This document shows positions 32,628 to 39,898 of a DNA stretch of 43,334 nucleotides, one piece after another. Origin of the DNA: JAGLQQ01 sp043806135. GTDB lineage: Bacteria; Omnitrophota; Gorgyraeia; B26-G9. Both the position numbers and the translations under genes were made by a program. Where the stretch lies: the NCBI GenBank assembly GCA_043806135.1, contig JAZDHG010000018.1:1-43334 (forward strand). Reading direction: 5' to 3'. Each line of letters begins with the position of its first letter. Within the stretch, counting starts at the first letter, position 1. The notes beneath the pieces are model-generated. The model did no database searches. It was given only the letters and a program-made list of their open reading frames with translations, and had not been told where the DNA came from.

Positions 32628-33382
32628 TGGCTAAGATAATAACTAAAAATTTAAATCTTTGGTATGGCGCGTTTCAGGCCTTAAAGAAGGTCAACTCTTC
32701 TTTTAAGGAAAATAGGATTACGGCAATAATCGGGCCTTCAGGCTGCGGTAAGTCAACCTTGCTTAGAGTTTTCAATCGCATGAATGATCTGATTGAAGGA
32801 GTACGCACAGAGGGAGAAGTTTTAATTGATACCAAGAATATTCTTGATTTAAATACAGACCTGGTAGCTTTACGTAAAAAAGTAGGGATGGTATTTCAGA
32901 GGCCTAATCCCTTTCCGCTGTCAATTTATGAAAATATTGTTTTTGGAGAGAAAATTCATGCAAATGCTATAACCAGGGACAAATTAGATGAAATTGTCGA
33001 GAGAAGTCTGGAAGATGTTCTATTGTGGGACGAATTAAAAGACAAGCTTAATCAGCCGGCGCTGAGGTTGTCGCTGGAACAGAAACAGCGGCTTTGTATC
33101 GCCAGGCTGATTGCCGTTAAACCGGATGTATTATTAATGGATGAGCCTTGTTCGACCTTAGATCCTCAGGCAACAGAAAGAGTCGAAGAATTAATGCGTG
33201 AACTGAAAAACAAATATACTATAATAATAGTAACACATAACATGCAGCAGGCAGCACGTGTCTCAGATGATACAGGTTTTATGCTTTTAGGCGAGTTAAT
33301 AGAATTTGGGGAAACACAGAAAATATTCACGGCGCCAAATGATAAACGCACGGAAGATTACATTACCGGAAGGTATGGATAA
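32627..33382 (+). CDS. PstB-like ATPase subunit 2 (intact Q- and H-loops, degenerate signature)
   Basis: A 251-residue PstB-family ATPase. Walker A GPSGCGKST (36-44), Q-loop Gln 91 (VFQRPNPFPLS), Walker B LLMDEP (169-174) and switch His 204 (IVTHN) are all intact. The signature reads LSLEQKQR (148-155) in place of LSGGQQQR: both Gly are lost. A homodimer would lack a usable signature in both sites. A heterodimer with subunit 1 would have one complete site (Walker/Q/H from this chain, LSGGQ from the other) and one dead site. TAATGG coupling with the gene before makes equal amounts likely. Confidence 0.9.
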   Translation: MAKIITKNLNLWYGAFQALKKVNSSFKENRITAIIGPSGCGKSTLLRVFNRMNDLIEGVRTEGEVLIDTKNILDLNTDLVALRKKVGMVFQRPNPFPLSIYENIVFGEKIHANAITRDKLDEIVERSLEDVLLWDELKDKLNQPALRLSLEQKQRLCIARLIAVKPDVLLMDEPCSTLDPQATERVEELMRELKNKYTIIIVTHNMQQAARVSDDTGFMLLGELIEFGETQKIFTAPNDKRTEDYITGRYG

Positions 33383-33383
33383 A

Positions 33384-33432
33384 ACCCTTCGGCAGGCTCA
33401 GGGTTTTATGCTGAGCGAAGCCGAAGCATAAA
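33384..33432. repeat. REP-like hairpin between pstB and phoU
   Basis: CTTCGGCAGGCTCAGG and CTGAGCGAAGCCGAAG form an imperfect stem around GTTTTATG. Related to the hairpin at 30829-30876. Confidence 0.72.
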
Positions 33433-33448
33433 AAAGCGGAGGTTTAAA

Positions 33449-34129
33449 ATGGAAAGACATGTTGATCAAGAGCTGCAGGAATTGAATAAGGATATTCTTG
33501 AAATGGGCGTTCTTGCGGAGGAAGCGATCTATAAATCTATCGAAGCATTAAAAAATCGAGATAAAGAGGTAGCAAAGAGTATTATTGCTAATGATACCAC
33601 TGTTGATAAATTGGAGCTGGCTATAGATGAAAAATGTATTGATCTGATAGCACGCTATCAGCCTATGGCTCGCGACCTGCGTTTTATCACAACCGGGATG
33701 AAAATAAATGCTGAGCTGGAAAGAATAGCGGATCTTGCTACAAATATCGCGCAGCGGGTTCTTGAAATTGCAGATAAGCCCATATTGAAACCGCTTATTG
33801 ATATCCCTAAATTGACTGATATCGCCAGGAAAATGGTAAAAGATGTTATTGATGCTTTTATAAACAGTGATGAGAATTTAGCAAAGAAAGTAATACTTTT
33901 TGATTCGCAAGCTGATAATTTGAGGGATTTGATCCAGGAAGAGCTGATCAATGATTATATGAGCAAAGATGCTTCAACCGCTACCCGGGCAGTACCGCTT
34001 CTTCTCATTGCCCGCCATTTAGAAAGAATATGCGATCACGCTACCAATATCGCCGAAGATGTTATTTATATGGTTCAGGCTAAAGTCGTAAAACATCATC
34101 CGGAAAAATTAGAGGATAATAACGCGTAA
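33449..34129 (+). CDS. phoU: Phosphate-specific regulator PhoU
   Basis: A 226-residue all-helical protein with two PhoU repeats. Metal-binding E/DxxxD motifs occur in each: ELERIADLATNIA and HLERICDHATNIAEDV. PhoU links PstB activity to the PhoR/PhoB two-component system and limits phosphate uptake. AGCGGAGG precedes the start. No phoB or phoR is in the window. Last gene of the pst operon; more than 700 gene-free bases follow. Confidence 0.96.
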   Translation: MERHVDQELQELNKDILEMGVLAEEAIYKSIEALKNRDKEVAKSIIANDTTVDKLELAIDEKCIDLIARYQPMARDLRFITTGMKINAELERIADLATNIAQRVLEIADKPILKPLIDIPKLTDIARKMVKDVIDAFINSDENLAKKVILFDSQADNLRDLIQEELINDYMSKDASTATRAVPLLLIARHLERICDHATNIAEDVIYMVQAKVVKHHPEKLEDNNA

Positions 34130-34253
34130 TTAGTTTAGTTAATATTTAACTTTTGTGCTAATCACTCCGGATATGCTTTTACCTAAGTTGATATAGTGTG
34201 ATGAGTTATCAGGCATAAACTTGACTAATAGTCCATGGCCGGCTGATAATCTC

Positions 34254-34282
34254 TTGCCTAAAATTTCCCCCCGATATACAAT
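34254..34282 (+). promoter_or_regulatory. TTGCCT-17-TACAAT promoter-like motif (copy 3)
   Basis: TTGCCT at 34254-34259 and TACAAT at 34277-34282 with a 17-bp spacer. No reading frame follows for more than 550 bases, so if active it would make a non-coding transcript or a long leader for the lipoprotein gene at 34857. Confidence 0.6.
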
Positions 34283-34417
34283 ATATTCATCACAAATTCA
34301 GCCCTAAGCCTAAGCTGTAGGTTATAAGCTCTTAAAAACTTGTGCAATCTTAATGATGCGTTAACATTTACTTAGTCTTGGGTAGCGTAAACGGTAACGA
34401 AGCCCGTATCGTCTTTC

Positions 34418-34491
34418 GGTTTTGGTTTCGTCTTTATTATTAGTTTGTTCGAAAACACCAGACGCAACGAACGAACTGCGCAACCAAAACC
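34418..34491 (+). ncRNA. Inverted-repeat region, candidate structured RNA
   Basis: GGTTTTGGTT (34418-34427) pairs with AACCAAAACC (34482-34491); inside, AGTTTGTTCG (34442-34451) pairs with CGAACGAACT (34468-34477) with one G-T wobble. A third pair, CGTCT (34429-34433) with AGACG (34460-34464), crosses the inner stem and would be an alternative or pseudoknot. It lies about 135 bases downstream of promoter-like motif copy 3 in a stretch without genes. Could also be a decayed palindromic repeat. Confidence 0.4.
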
Positions 34492-34636
34492 TAAACCTTT
34501 AAACAATATTAAAAAATGTAAATATAGCTTAATGACAATACACAAAACTTGATGTTTAGTATGTTTATCTTAAAACAAAGGGAGTAGTTGGACAAAAACG
34601 CGGGATGAGTCTGAGAAATTTAATTTAGCGAGAACT

Positions 34637-34818
34637 CCCCACCTGTAAAGGTGGGGATGAGAGCAATTCCTGCATCTGGAGATTGATGGTATAATGAGTA
34701 TGTGAAGCTACGAAAATCAGCGCATATCAAAGTATGTGAAGCTTCAAGGGAATGAAGATGCAGGACAAGCGGAGCTTGAATTGCAGGAAAGTTAAGAACC
34801 ACGCCTGTAAAGGCGTGG
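34637..34818. mobile_element. Palindrome-ended IS200/IS605-like mini-element (no transposase)
   Basis: Two 8-bp hairpins with the same GTAA loop mark the ends: CCCCACCT/AGGTGGGG at 34637-34656 and CCACGCCT/AGGCGTGG at 34799-34818. Subterminal hairpins of this kind are what the single-strand transposase TnpA of the IS200/IS605 family recognises. The interior has no frame but is highly structured: GCAATTC (34662-34668) pairs with GAATTGC (34778-34784), CCTGCATC (34668-34675) with GATGCAGG (34756-34763), and GTATGTGAAGCT occurs twice (34698, 34732). A transcript could resemble the guide RNAs of TnpB/IscB elements; this last point is inference. Confidence 0.68.
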
Positions 34819-34856
34819 GTATCTATATTAAATAACCAATAACAGTAGGAGGCATA

Positions 34857-35336
34857 ATGGGGAAGGGACTGAGCTTAATCGTTTGTTGTTTTATTTTATC
34901 TGGATGCGCAACAGCGCAAAGATCCGCAGATCCAGACATGCAGAGCATGCAGAGCCGCATAGATCTTCTGGAAGATGAATTAAAGGCAAAGGAACAGGAG
35001 ATCGGAAGTATGCAAAATGAATTAAAACAAGTTAAACAGAAATATGTGAGCAAACAGGATAATTCCGGAGTATCGGCAAAAAGGGGGAGTAATCAAACGT
35101 CATCTATAAGCAGGGCAAACAATGATGATTCGGGAGAAATTATCAGGGTTGACGGAGTGACAGCGGACCAGGTCCAGCTGGCGCTGAAGAATGCAGGGCT
35201 TTATAATGGAAAGCTTGATGGAAAGATTGGGCCTAAAACAAAAGAAGCCATTAAAGCATTTCAGCGGGATAATGATCTGAAAGCTGATGGAATTGTCGGA
35301 AAAGGCACATGGGCAAAATTAAAAAAAAATATTTAA
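34857..35336 (+). CDS. Lipoprotein with coiled coil and one peptidoglycan-binding domain
   Basis: A 159-residue protein. Signal peptide with lipobox LSGC (Cys 17), a coiled-coil stretch at about 28-62 (MQSRIDLLEDELKAKEQEI), a Ser/Asn-rich linker and a PG_binding_1 domain at about 100-158 (VQLALKNAGLYNGKLDGKIG, then KAFQRDNDLKADGIVGKGTW). It resembles the lipoprotein at 7633 but has one domain and is well diverged, so it is an older paralogue. Probably a membrane-anchored peptidoglycan clamp. AGGAGG precedes the ATG. Confidence 0.88.
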   Translation: MGKGLSLIVCCFILSGCATAQRSADPDMQSMQSRIDLLEDELKAKEQEIGSMQNELKQVKQKYVSKQDNSGVSAKRGSNQTSSISRANNDDSGEIIRVDGVTADQVQLALKNAGLYNGKLDGKIGPKTKEAIKAFQRDNDLKADGIVGKGTWAKLKKNI

Positions 35337-35487
35337 AAATCAGTTGCGGGATTGAATGGATTAGGGTATACAGCCAGAGTCTGCAAAGGAAGATATCAAT
35401 TCCAGCATGGCGGGAACAAAATATTGAAAATAGCAGCGGCGCGGGATGATGTCTTACGGTGAGATTTTATTTTAAAAAAGGATAAAT

Positions 35488-35828
35488 ATGTGTACAATGT
35501 TGACATCGATAGCCAAAGTTCCGCTTGGTTGGGTTCGTAAATTATATGATTGGACAGCACATTGGGCAAAAAGCCGTTAGGCCTATTGTGCCTTATTTGG
35601 CATAGCTTTTATTGAGAGTTAATTTTTTCCTGTTTTATGTTGATCACCTCCATGATTTCGCTGGTACTGATAGTAAAACCCTTATCACTAATATTTTATT
35701 GGGTACGTTTACTATTAACCCTATTGATGCTACGGTCATTATTCTTATGGGATTATCGATCGGAGGGGGTGTTTATTTTTATAAAAAAGAAAAGATGCTG
35801 TGCCGATTTTAAAACAGAAAAGATTTAA
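35488..35828 (+). pseudogene. Remnant of a YqaA/DedA-type (SNARE-associated) membrane protein
   Basis: ATG 35488 opens a frame ending at TAG 35580 that reads VRKLYDWTAHWAKSR, the usual N-terminus of YqaA-family proteins. The following bases in a shifted frame give AYCALFGIAFIES, a stop, then FFPV, which matches the family's ALF...AFAESSFFPVPPD. Downstream (35612-35828) an open frame encodes a membrane-like segment (INPIDATVIILMGLSIGGGV) that may belong to the same or another lost gene. Several stops and shifts: clearly dead. The stretch 35337-35487 before it holds nothing recognisable. Confidence 0.55.
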
Positions 35829-35860
35829 AAACTAACCACAACATTAATGGTAATGTGCAT

Positions 35861-37132
35861 ATGGACAAGAATATTTTTATATTAACAATTTTTATAGTGG
35901 CTTATGTTTTATTTATATTCTTGCCAAATAAAAGGACCTGGGTTGCCCTTTGTGCCAGTACGGTACTTGTCTTCACTGGTGCGCTCTCCTTAAAACAAGC
36001 TATTTTTTCTATTAATTGGAATGTTATGGGTATCTTCGTAGGTATGCTCATTGTAGCGGATGTGTTTATGGAAAGCCGTGTCCCTGCCTATATAGCAGAG
36101 GTGATTGTCGATAAGGCAAAGAATACTGGTTGGGCTATTCTGTCTATTTGTTTGATGACTGGTTTTATTTCAGCATTTGTGGAAAATGTGGCAACGGTTT
36201 TGATTGTTGCTCCTATTGCGCTTGCTTTAGCAAGAAAGCTTAAAATTAATCCCGTGAACATGATGATCGCCATAGCTGTATCCAGTAATCTGCAAGGTGC
36301 GGCTACGCTTATTGGCGATCCGCCAAGCATGCTTTTAGGCGGTTTTGCGAAAATGACATTTGCCGACTTTTTCTTTTATAAAGGAAAGCCGAGCATTTTC
36401 TTTGCTGTAGAGTTAGGGGCATTGACTTCTTTTTTTATTCTTTACTGCGTATTCAGGCGTCATAAAGAAAAAACCGTACTTGTCCCTATAGAAAAGGTCA
36501 AGTCGTGGATTCCCACCATTATTTTGGTTGTCTTAATTATCTCTTTGGCAGCGACTTCATTTTTTGATAAGGAATTTTCTTACAGCGCAGGCGTGCTTTG
36601 TCTGATTGCCGGGATAATTTCGATTTTTTGGGAGAAATTAGTCAATAAAAGTTCAATAGTAGAAGGATTAAAGTCATTAGACTGGGAAACAACATTTTTT
36701 CTGATAGGAATCTTTATTCTGGTAGGAAGTCTTACGCTTGCCGGCTGGATAGAAGCAGCTTCTGTTTTTCTTTCTCAGTTGGTAGGTACTAATATATTTC
36801 TGGGATATACATTGATTGTATTTCTATCAGTTTTGCTGTCTGCGTTTATTGACAATGTGCCTTTTTTGGCGGCCATGCTCCCTGTTGCTATTTTTATGTC
36901 GGATAAGCTTCAGATTAACCCTTCCTTATTTCTTTTTGGCTTACTCATCGGTACAAGTTTAGGGGGCAACATTACTCCTATAGGCGCCTCAGCAAATATC
37001 GTTGCCTGCGGACTGCTTAAAAAAGAAGGTTACACTGTAAATTTCAAGGAGTTCTTTAAAATAGGCTTTCCCTTTACTATTGCTGCAGTGAGCGCGGCGT
37101 ATTTATTTATTTGGATTGTGTGGAGTCAATAA
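35861..37132 (+). CDS. ArsB/NhaD-type ion transporter permease
   Basis: A 423-residue inner-membrane protein of the IT superfamily with about eleven membrane segments in two inverted repeats. The first half holds SAFVENVATVLIVAPIALAL and SSNLQGAATLIGDPPSMLLG; the second SAFIDNVPFLAAMLPVAIFM and GTSLGGNITPIGASANIVA. These paired DNV...P and GDPP/GASAN motifs are shared by ArsB, NhaD and SLC13-type carriers, so the substrate may be arsenite, Na+/H+ or a dicarboxylate. It is far from the arsenic operon. Start: ATG 35861 preferred, GTG 35855 possible; neither has a clear ribosome site. Confidence 0.85.
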   Translation: MDKNIFILTIFIVAYVLFIFLPNKRTWVALCASTVLVFTGALSLKQAIFSINWNVMGIFVGMLIVADVFMESRVPAYIAEVIVDKAKNTGWAILSICLMTGFISAFVENVATVLIVAPIALALARKLKINPVNMMIAIAVSSNLQGAATLIGDPPSMLLGGFAKMTFADFFFYKGKPSIFFAVELGALTSFFILYCVFRRHKEKTVLVPIEKVKSWIPTIILVVLIISLAATSFFDKEFSYSAGVLCLIAGIISIFWEKLVNKSSIVEGLKSLDWETTFFLIGIFILVGSLTLAGWIEAASVFLSQLVGTNIFLGYTLIVFLSVLLSAFIDNVPFLAAMLPVAIFMSDKLQINPSLFLFGLLIGTSLGGNITPIGASANIVACGLLKKEGYTVNFKEFFKIGFPFTIAAVSAAYLFIWIVWSQ

Positions 37133-37138
37133 GTAAAG

Positions 37139-37197
37139 AAACTCATTAAAAAACCTGACTATTTATTAAATCAGGATTTTCTCTTGTTAAATGAGTT
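37139..37197. terminator. Nested hairpin after the ArsB/NhaD-type gene
   Basis: Outer arms AACTCATT (37140-37147) and AATGAGTT (37190-37197); inner arms CCTGA (37154-37158) and TCAGG (37171-37175) followed by ATTTTCT. The A-run before and T-run after the inner stem suggest a weak bidirectional terminator for the converging genes. Confidence 0.5.
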
Positions 37198-37405
37198 GTG
37201 TATGGTCAAACCTTGACATTCTACAAAATGGCTGGTGAAAGATATTTTTGGAGAGACTAATGAATATATTCCAAAAATCAGACCGCTTTTCCAGGTTGAG
37301 ATTTTTGAAAAACAAACCATAAGAATATCGGTATTATTAGCTTGACGCTTCTTGTGGCGCAATTGGTCTTGAGATTACGGAGGAAAATATAATCGGTGAA
37401 ATGGA

Positions 37406-37510
37406 TTATTTTAAAACTTTTTTCTTAATGATTTTAACAAAACAAAACACCGTTAAGATAATGATCATCCCCCAGGTTAAACCCATCAAAATCCAGCCCT
37501 GAATTGTCAT
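37406..37510 (-). CDS. MetS-like small subunit of a sodium-dependent amino acid transporter
   Basis: A 34-residue single-span membrane peptide on the minus strand (MTIQGWILMGLTWGMIIILT, then a Lys-rich tail). It starts 18 bases after the stop of the NSS transporter and has AAGGCG before its ATG. In Corynebacterium the small MetS protein is needed by the NSS transporter MetP for methionine and alanine uptake, and small membrane partners are common beside bacterial NSS genes. Length, single helix and position all fit. Too short to be picked up by most gene finders. Confidence 0.78.
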   Translation of the reverse strand: MTIQGWILMGLTWGMIIILTVFCFVKIIKKKVLK

Positions 37511-37528
37511 CGTTTCACGCCTTCTTGG

Positions 37529-39073
37529 TTACAATCGTTTTCTCTTCCAGGCTAACTTCACAAGGAAAGCCAATGTCCCAAATAATAAAAATAAACCAAC
37601 ACGCGTTCCCATAATAAAAATTTGGTTCGCTGCCGGGACATCTTTCATGATAATGATCGGCCACCATTCTTGCACAAACCACATCAATAAAATAAGGATC
37701 AGGAATCCTGGGGTGATAAACTTGATGATGAATTTATAATATTTTGGAATTTCAAGGTCTGCGCCATGATGGATTTCTTTCCAGGCATTCTCCATGCCGA
37801 ATACCCACACAAACAAAATGGTCTCTATCGTAGCAAAAATAACCAGGAGAAAGGTGCCGCCCCAGAAATCCAATTCATCCACCACGCCATTCTTAAGAAA
37901 AAATATGGCTGGCTGGCAAAGGATAAACGAAACAATCCCAAAGATGGTCACAGCCTTTTTACGGGTGATATTAAACTCGTCTTCCAAGAATGCGACCGCC
38001 GGCTGAGCCAAAGAAACCGCAGACGTTATCCCGGCCAAGAACAGTAATCCGAACCAAAAGAATCCTAAAATTTCCGGAAAGGGCAGGCGGTTCAAAACCG
38101 ATGGCATGGTTACGAATCCCAGATTGAAAATCCCTGATTTGGCGATATTTTGAATTTCCATGGGGCCGAAAAACACAAAGGCAGCTGGGATAACAATACT
38201 ACCGCCCAAGATAACCTCTGCCAGTTCATTGAGACTAGAAGCGGTGAGTCCGGATAACGTTATGTCGTTGTCTTTCGAGAGATAACTGGCATACGTCAAA
38301 ATAACTCCTATGCCGACGCTGAGTGTAAAAAATATCTGACCAGCGGCTTCTAGCCAGACTTTGGCGGATTTGAGCGCTGTGAAATCCGGATTCCACATGA
38401 AGCCTAACCCATTGTTGACATTCCAATCAGGAAATGCGGGGTTGGGTGTCCCTAACGTTAGAACTCGGATGCATAAAATAATTGCGAAAAGAAAAAGAAG
38501 CGGCATGGCGATCTTGCAGAGTCGTTCAATACCGCCGCGAATGCCATAATAGATAACTACAATATTTAGGGCAAATGTCAAAAGGAAAAAGAAATAAGCG
38601 TAGCCGATATTATCAAAATACTGGTTGGTTTCCAGCCCTTGAAAGCCACTTAAGAAAGTTTTCAACGACACCGTGTCTGTGAGGGTAACAATTTTTTTTG
38701 TCATAGAAAAAAAACTGTAAGCCAATGTCCAAGACTCGATGTAGGTGTAATAAATAAAGATGACCAAAGGTCCAAAGATGCCGATGACGCCGAAATATTT
38801 CAAGAAACGATTTTTCTTCCGGAGGCTGTGAAAAATACCCGGAGCTGTGCCGTGGCCGAATCCGCCACCGTAACGACCCAATGTCCACTCAATCCACATG
38901 AGCGGAATTCCAAGAAGGAAAAGTGACACAAGATAAGGGATCATGAAAGCTCCGCCACCATTGGCAACGGCCTTTGCAGGGAAACGCAGGAAATTCCCTA
39001 AGCCAATAGCGGAACCGGCAACGGCCATAATGATTCCTAAGCGGGACTTCCATGTGTCACGTAAGGGTTTCAT
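37529..39073 (-). CDS. Sodium-dependent amino acid transporter, NSS/SNF family (MetP-like)
   Basis: A 514-residue, about twelve-span transporter of the LeuT fold. The first membrane segment has the sodium and substrate site AGSAIGLGNFLRFPAKAVAN, followed by GGGAFMIPYLVSLFLLGIPL and EWTLGRYGGG. It takes up an amino acid with Na+. The gene runs against its neighbours, has its own promoter at 39082-39110 and a small MetS-like partner downstream. The specific amino acid is unknown; methionine/alanine is suggested only by the small partner. Confidence 0.93.
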   Translation of the reverse strand: MKPLRDTWKSRLGIIMAVAGSAIGLGNFLRFPAKAVANGGGAFMIPYLVSLFLLGIPLMWIEWTLGRYGGGFGHGTAPGIFHSLRKKNRFLKYFGVIGIFGPLVIFIYYTYIESWTLAYSFFSMTKKIVTLTDTVSLKTFLSGFQGLETNQYFDNIGYAYFFFLLTFALNIVVIYYGIRGGIERLCKIAMPLLFLFAIILCIRVLTLGTPNPAFPDWNVNNGLGFMWNPDFTALKSAKVWLEAAGQIFFTLSVGIGVILTYASYLSKDNDITLSGLTASSLNELAEVILGGSIVIPAAFVFFGPMEIQNIAKSGIFNLGFVTMPSVLNRLPFPEILGFFWFGLLFLAGITSAVSLAQPAVAFLEDEFNITRKKAVTIFGIVSFILCQPAIFFLKNGVVDELDFWGGTFLLVIFATIETILFVWVFGMENAWKEIHHGADLEIPKYYKFIIKFITPGFLILILLMWFVQEWWPIIIMKDVPAANQIFIMGTRVGLFLLFGTLAFLVKLAWKRKRL

Positions 39074-39081
39074 AATAAATC

Positions 39082-39110
39082 ATTATACTATTTCCCGGGT
39101 AATATTTCAA
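39082..39110 (-). promoter_or_regulatory. Sigma70-type promoter for the NSS transporter gene
   Basis: Read on the minus strand: TTGAAA (complement of 39105-39110), 17-bp spacer, TATAAT (complement of 39082-39087), ending 8 bases before the ATG at 39073. The leader is therefore extremely short, or the transcript is nearly leaderless. Confidence 0.75.
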
Positions 39111-39140
39111 AAAAAAAGTGCGAAGCATACACCAAGTGTG

Positions 39141-39162
39141 AAGTACCCCCCGGGGTGTACTT
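39141..39162. repeat. GC-core palindrome upstream of the NSS promoter
   Basis: AAGTACCCCCC followed by GGGGTGTACTT: a 22-base palindrome with one mismatch, 31 bp upstream of the minus-strand -35 box. It could be an operator for the NSS gene or a member of a palindromic repeat family (compare 26689-26700). Confidence 0.5.
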
Positions 39163-39210
39163 TGGTGCACCTTCTTAGCTCTATAAAGCCGCTGCCGATT
39201 TGGATAGCAC

Positions 39211-39239
39211 TTGCCTAAATCCTCCTCAAGTTATACAAT
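39211..39239 (+). promoter_or_regulatory. TTGCCT-17-TACAAT promoter-like motif (copy 4)
   Basis: TTGCCT at 39211-39216 and TACAAT at 39234-39239, 17-bp spacer. It precedes a 38-codon frame and the miaB-like stub, so its original target was probably a miaB operon that is now interrupted. Confidence 0.62.
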
Positions 39240-39248
39240 AAATAGGCT

Positions 39249-39365
39249 ATGCAAAGACATTCAAGGAAACGAAAGGAAGAATTGATTAAAATCTGGGTTA
39301 ATGCAAAACTAAACGCTGGAGCACCCATGTGCAGGTTTTTACAAAATAAAGGAGTTCTGGAATGA
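39249..39365 (+). CDS. Possible 38-residue protein overlapping the miaB-like stub
   Basis: ATG 39249 to TGA 39365 encodes a basic peptide (QRHSRKRKEELIKIWVNAKL, then NAGAPMCRFLQNKGVLE). Its stop overlaps the miaB-like start as ATGA, as in real operons. It begins only about 9 bases after the -10 box, so it would be almost leaderless and has no Shine-Dalgarno. I do not recognise the sequence. Confidence 0.35.
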   Translation: MQRHSRKRKEELIKIWVNAKLNAGAPMCRFLQNKGVLE

Positions 39366-39391
39366 AATTCTTTATAAAAACCTATGGCTGA
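39362..39391 (+). pseudogene. Truncated miaB-family gene (first nine codons only)
   Basis: With AAAGGAG eight bases upstream, the frame reads MKFFIKTYG and then TGA. MiaB-type radical-SAM methylthiotransferases begin M-K-x-F-x-I-K-T-Y-G-C-Q-M-N, so the frame matches up to the first cluster Cys, where TGA stands. The following sequence no longer matches. The gene was cut here, and accessory DNA begins. Confidence 0.6.
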
Positions 39392-39530
39392 CCGTTGTCC
39401 ACCTTATAGACGCACAATGGCGAGCTTGGCGGAGGCTTTGGTAGGCATAGATTAAAAGAGTTCTTATCGTGAGACAGATCAAATTCCTATGGCTACTCCG
39501 GAAGGCGTAGAAATAGGGATTTTTGCTTAT

Positions 39531-39767
39531 GGGTCCTTGGGATGGGGTGTCGGGTGAGGGTCGGGCGAGGCGCGGGGAGCCAGTGATTGTGGCCAAAAAA
39601 ATCGATGTCCATGTCCATCACTTTGGGGGTTTGGGCATCAATGATCAAACCGGCAGAAATAAGCGTTCCCAGACGGTAAACAGGCGATTTTAGGGGTGTT
39701 TTAGGTGCTCCGGGGAGGCCCAAAAAGGGCGTTTTGATGGACATGGATGGACATGAAAATGTCCATC
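39531..39767 (+). repeat. Island element, copy 1 (G-rich start, covarying inverted arms)
   Basis: The gene-free stretch 39392-39839 contains this element. It begins GGGTCCTTGG, continues with a G-rich block (GTCGGGCGAGGCGCGGGGAG), CCAGTGATTGTGG and AAAAAAATCG. The left arm is ATGTCCATGTCCATC (39605-39619); the right arm is GATGGACATGGATGGACAT (39736-39754). The last part forms a perfect 9-bp hairpin with GAAA loop (39746-39767). About 115 bases lie between the arms and share blocks such as AGACGGTA and CAAAAAGGGC with copy 2 at 42942-43168. Confidence 0.8.
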
Positions 39768-39839
39768 GTGTCGAAATAGCCACTGGATAGTGAACATTTT
39801 GGCGAGGGCGTATTTACTAACCTACCCTGTAAAAATGGC

Positions 39840-39878
39840 TTGACAATATGTCGCAAAAACTATATACTTTTTGCGACA
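39840..39878 (+). promoter_or_regulatory. AbiE promoter with palindromic operator
   Basis: TTGACA (39840-39845), 17-bp spacer, TATACT (39863-39868). The -10 box is the centre of a 30-bp inverted repeat: TGTCGCAAAAA (39849-39859), CTATATAC, TTTTTGCGACA (39868-39878). AbiEi antitoxins repress their own promoters through such inverted repeats, so this is the expected autoregulatory site. The same 11-8-11 layout recurs at 43173-43202. Confidence 0.88.
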
Positions 39879-39898
39879 CCATAGAATAGGAGAAAACG

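Noticed and set aside
37260..37322. 20-codon frame with GGAGAG upstream
   Set aside because: Too short, in a convergent intergenic region, with no recognisable sequence.
39389..39391. TGA as selenocysteine or recoded Cys in the miaB-like gene
   Set aside because: The sequence after TGA has no MiaB similarity, so truncation explains it better than recoding.
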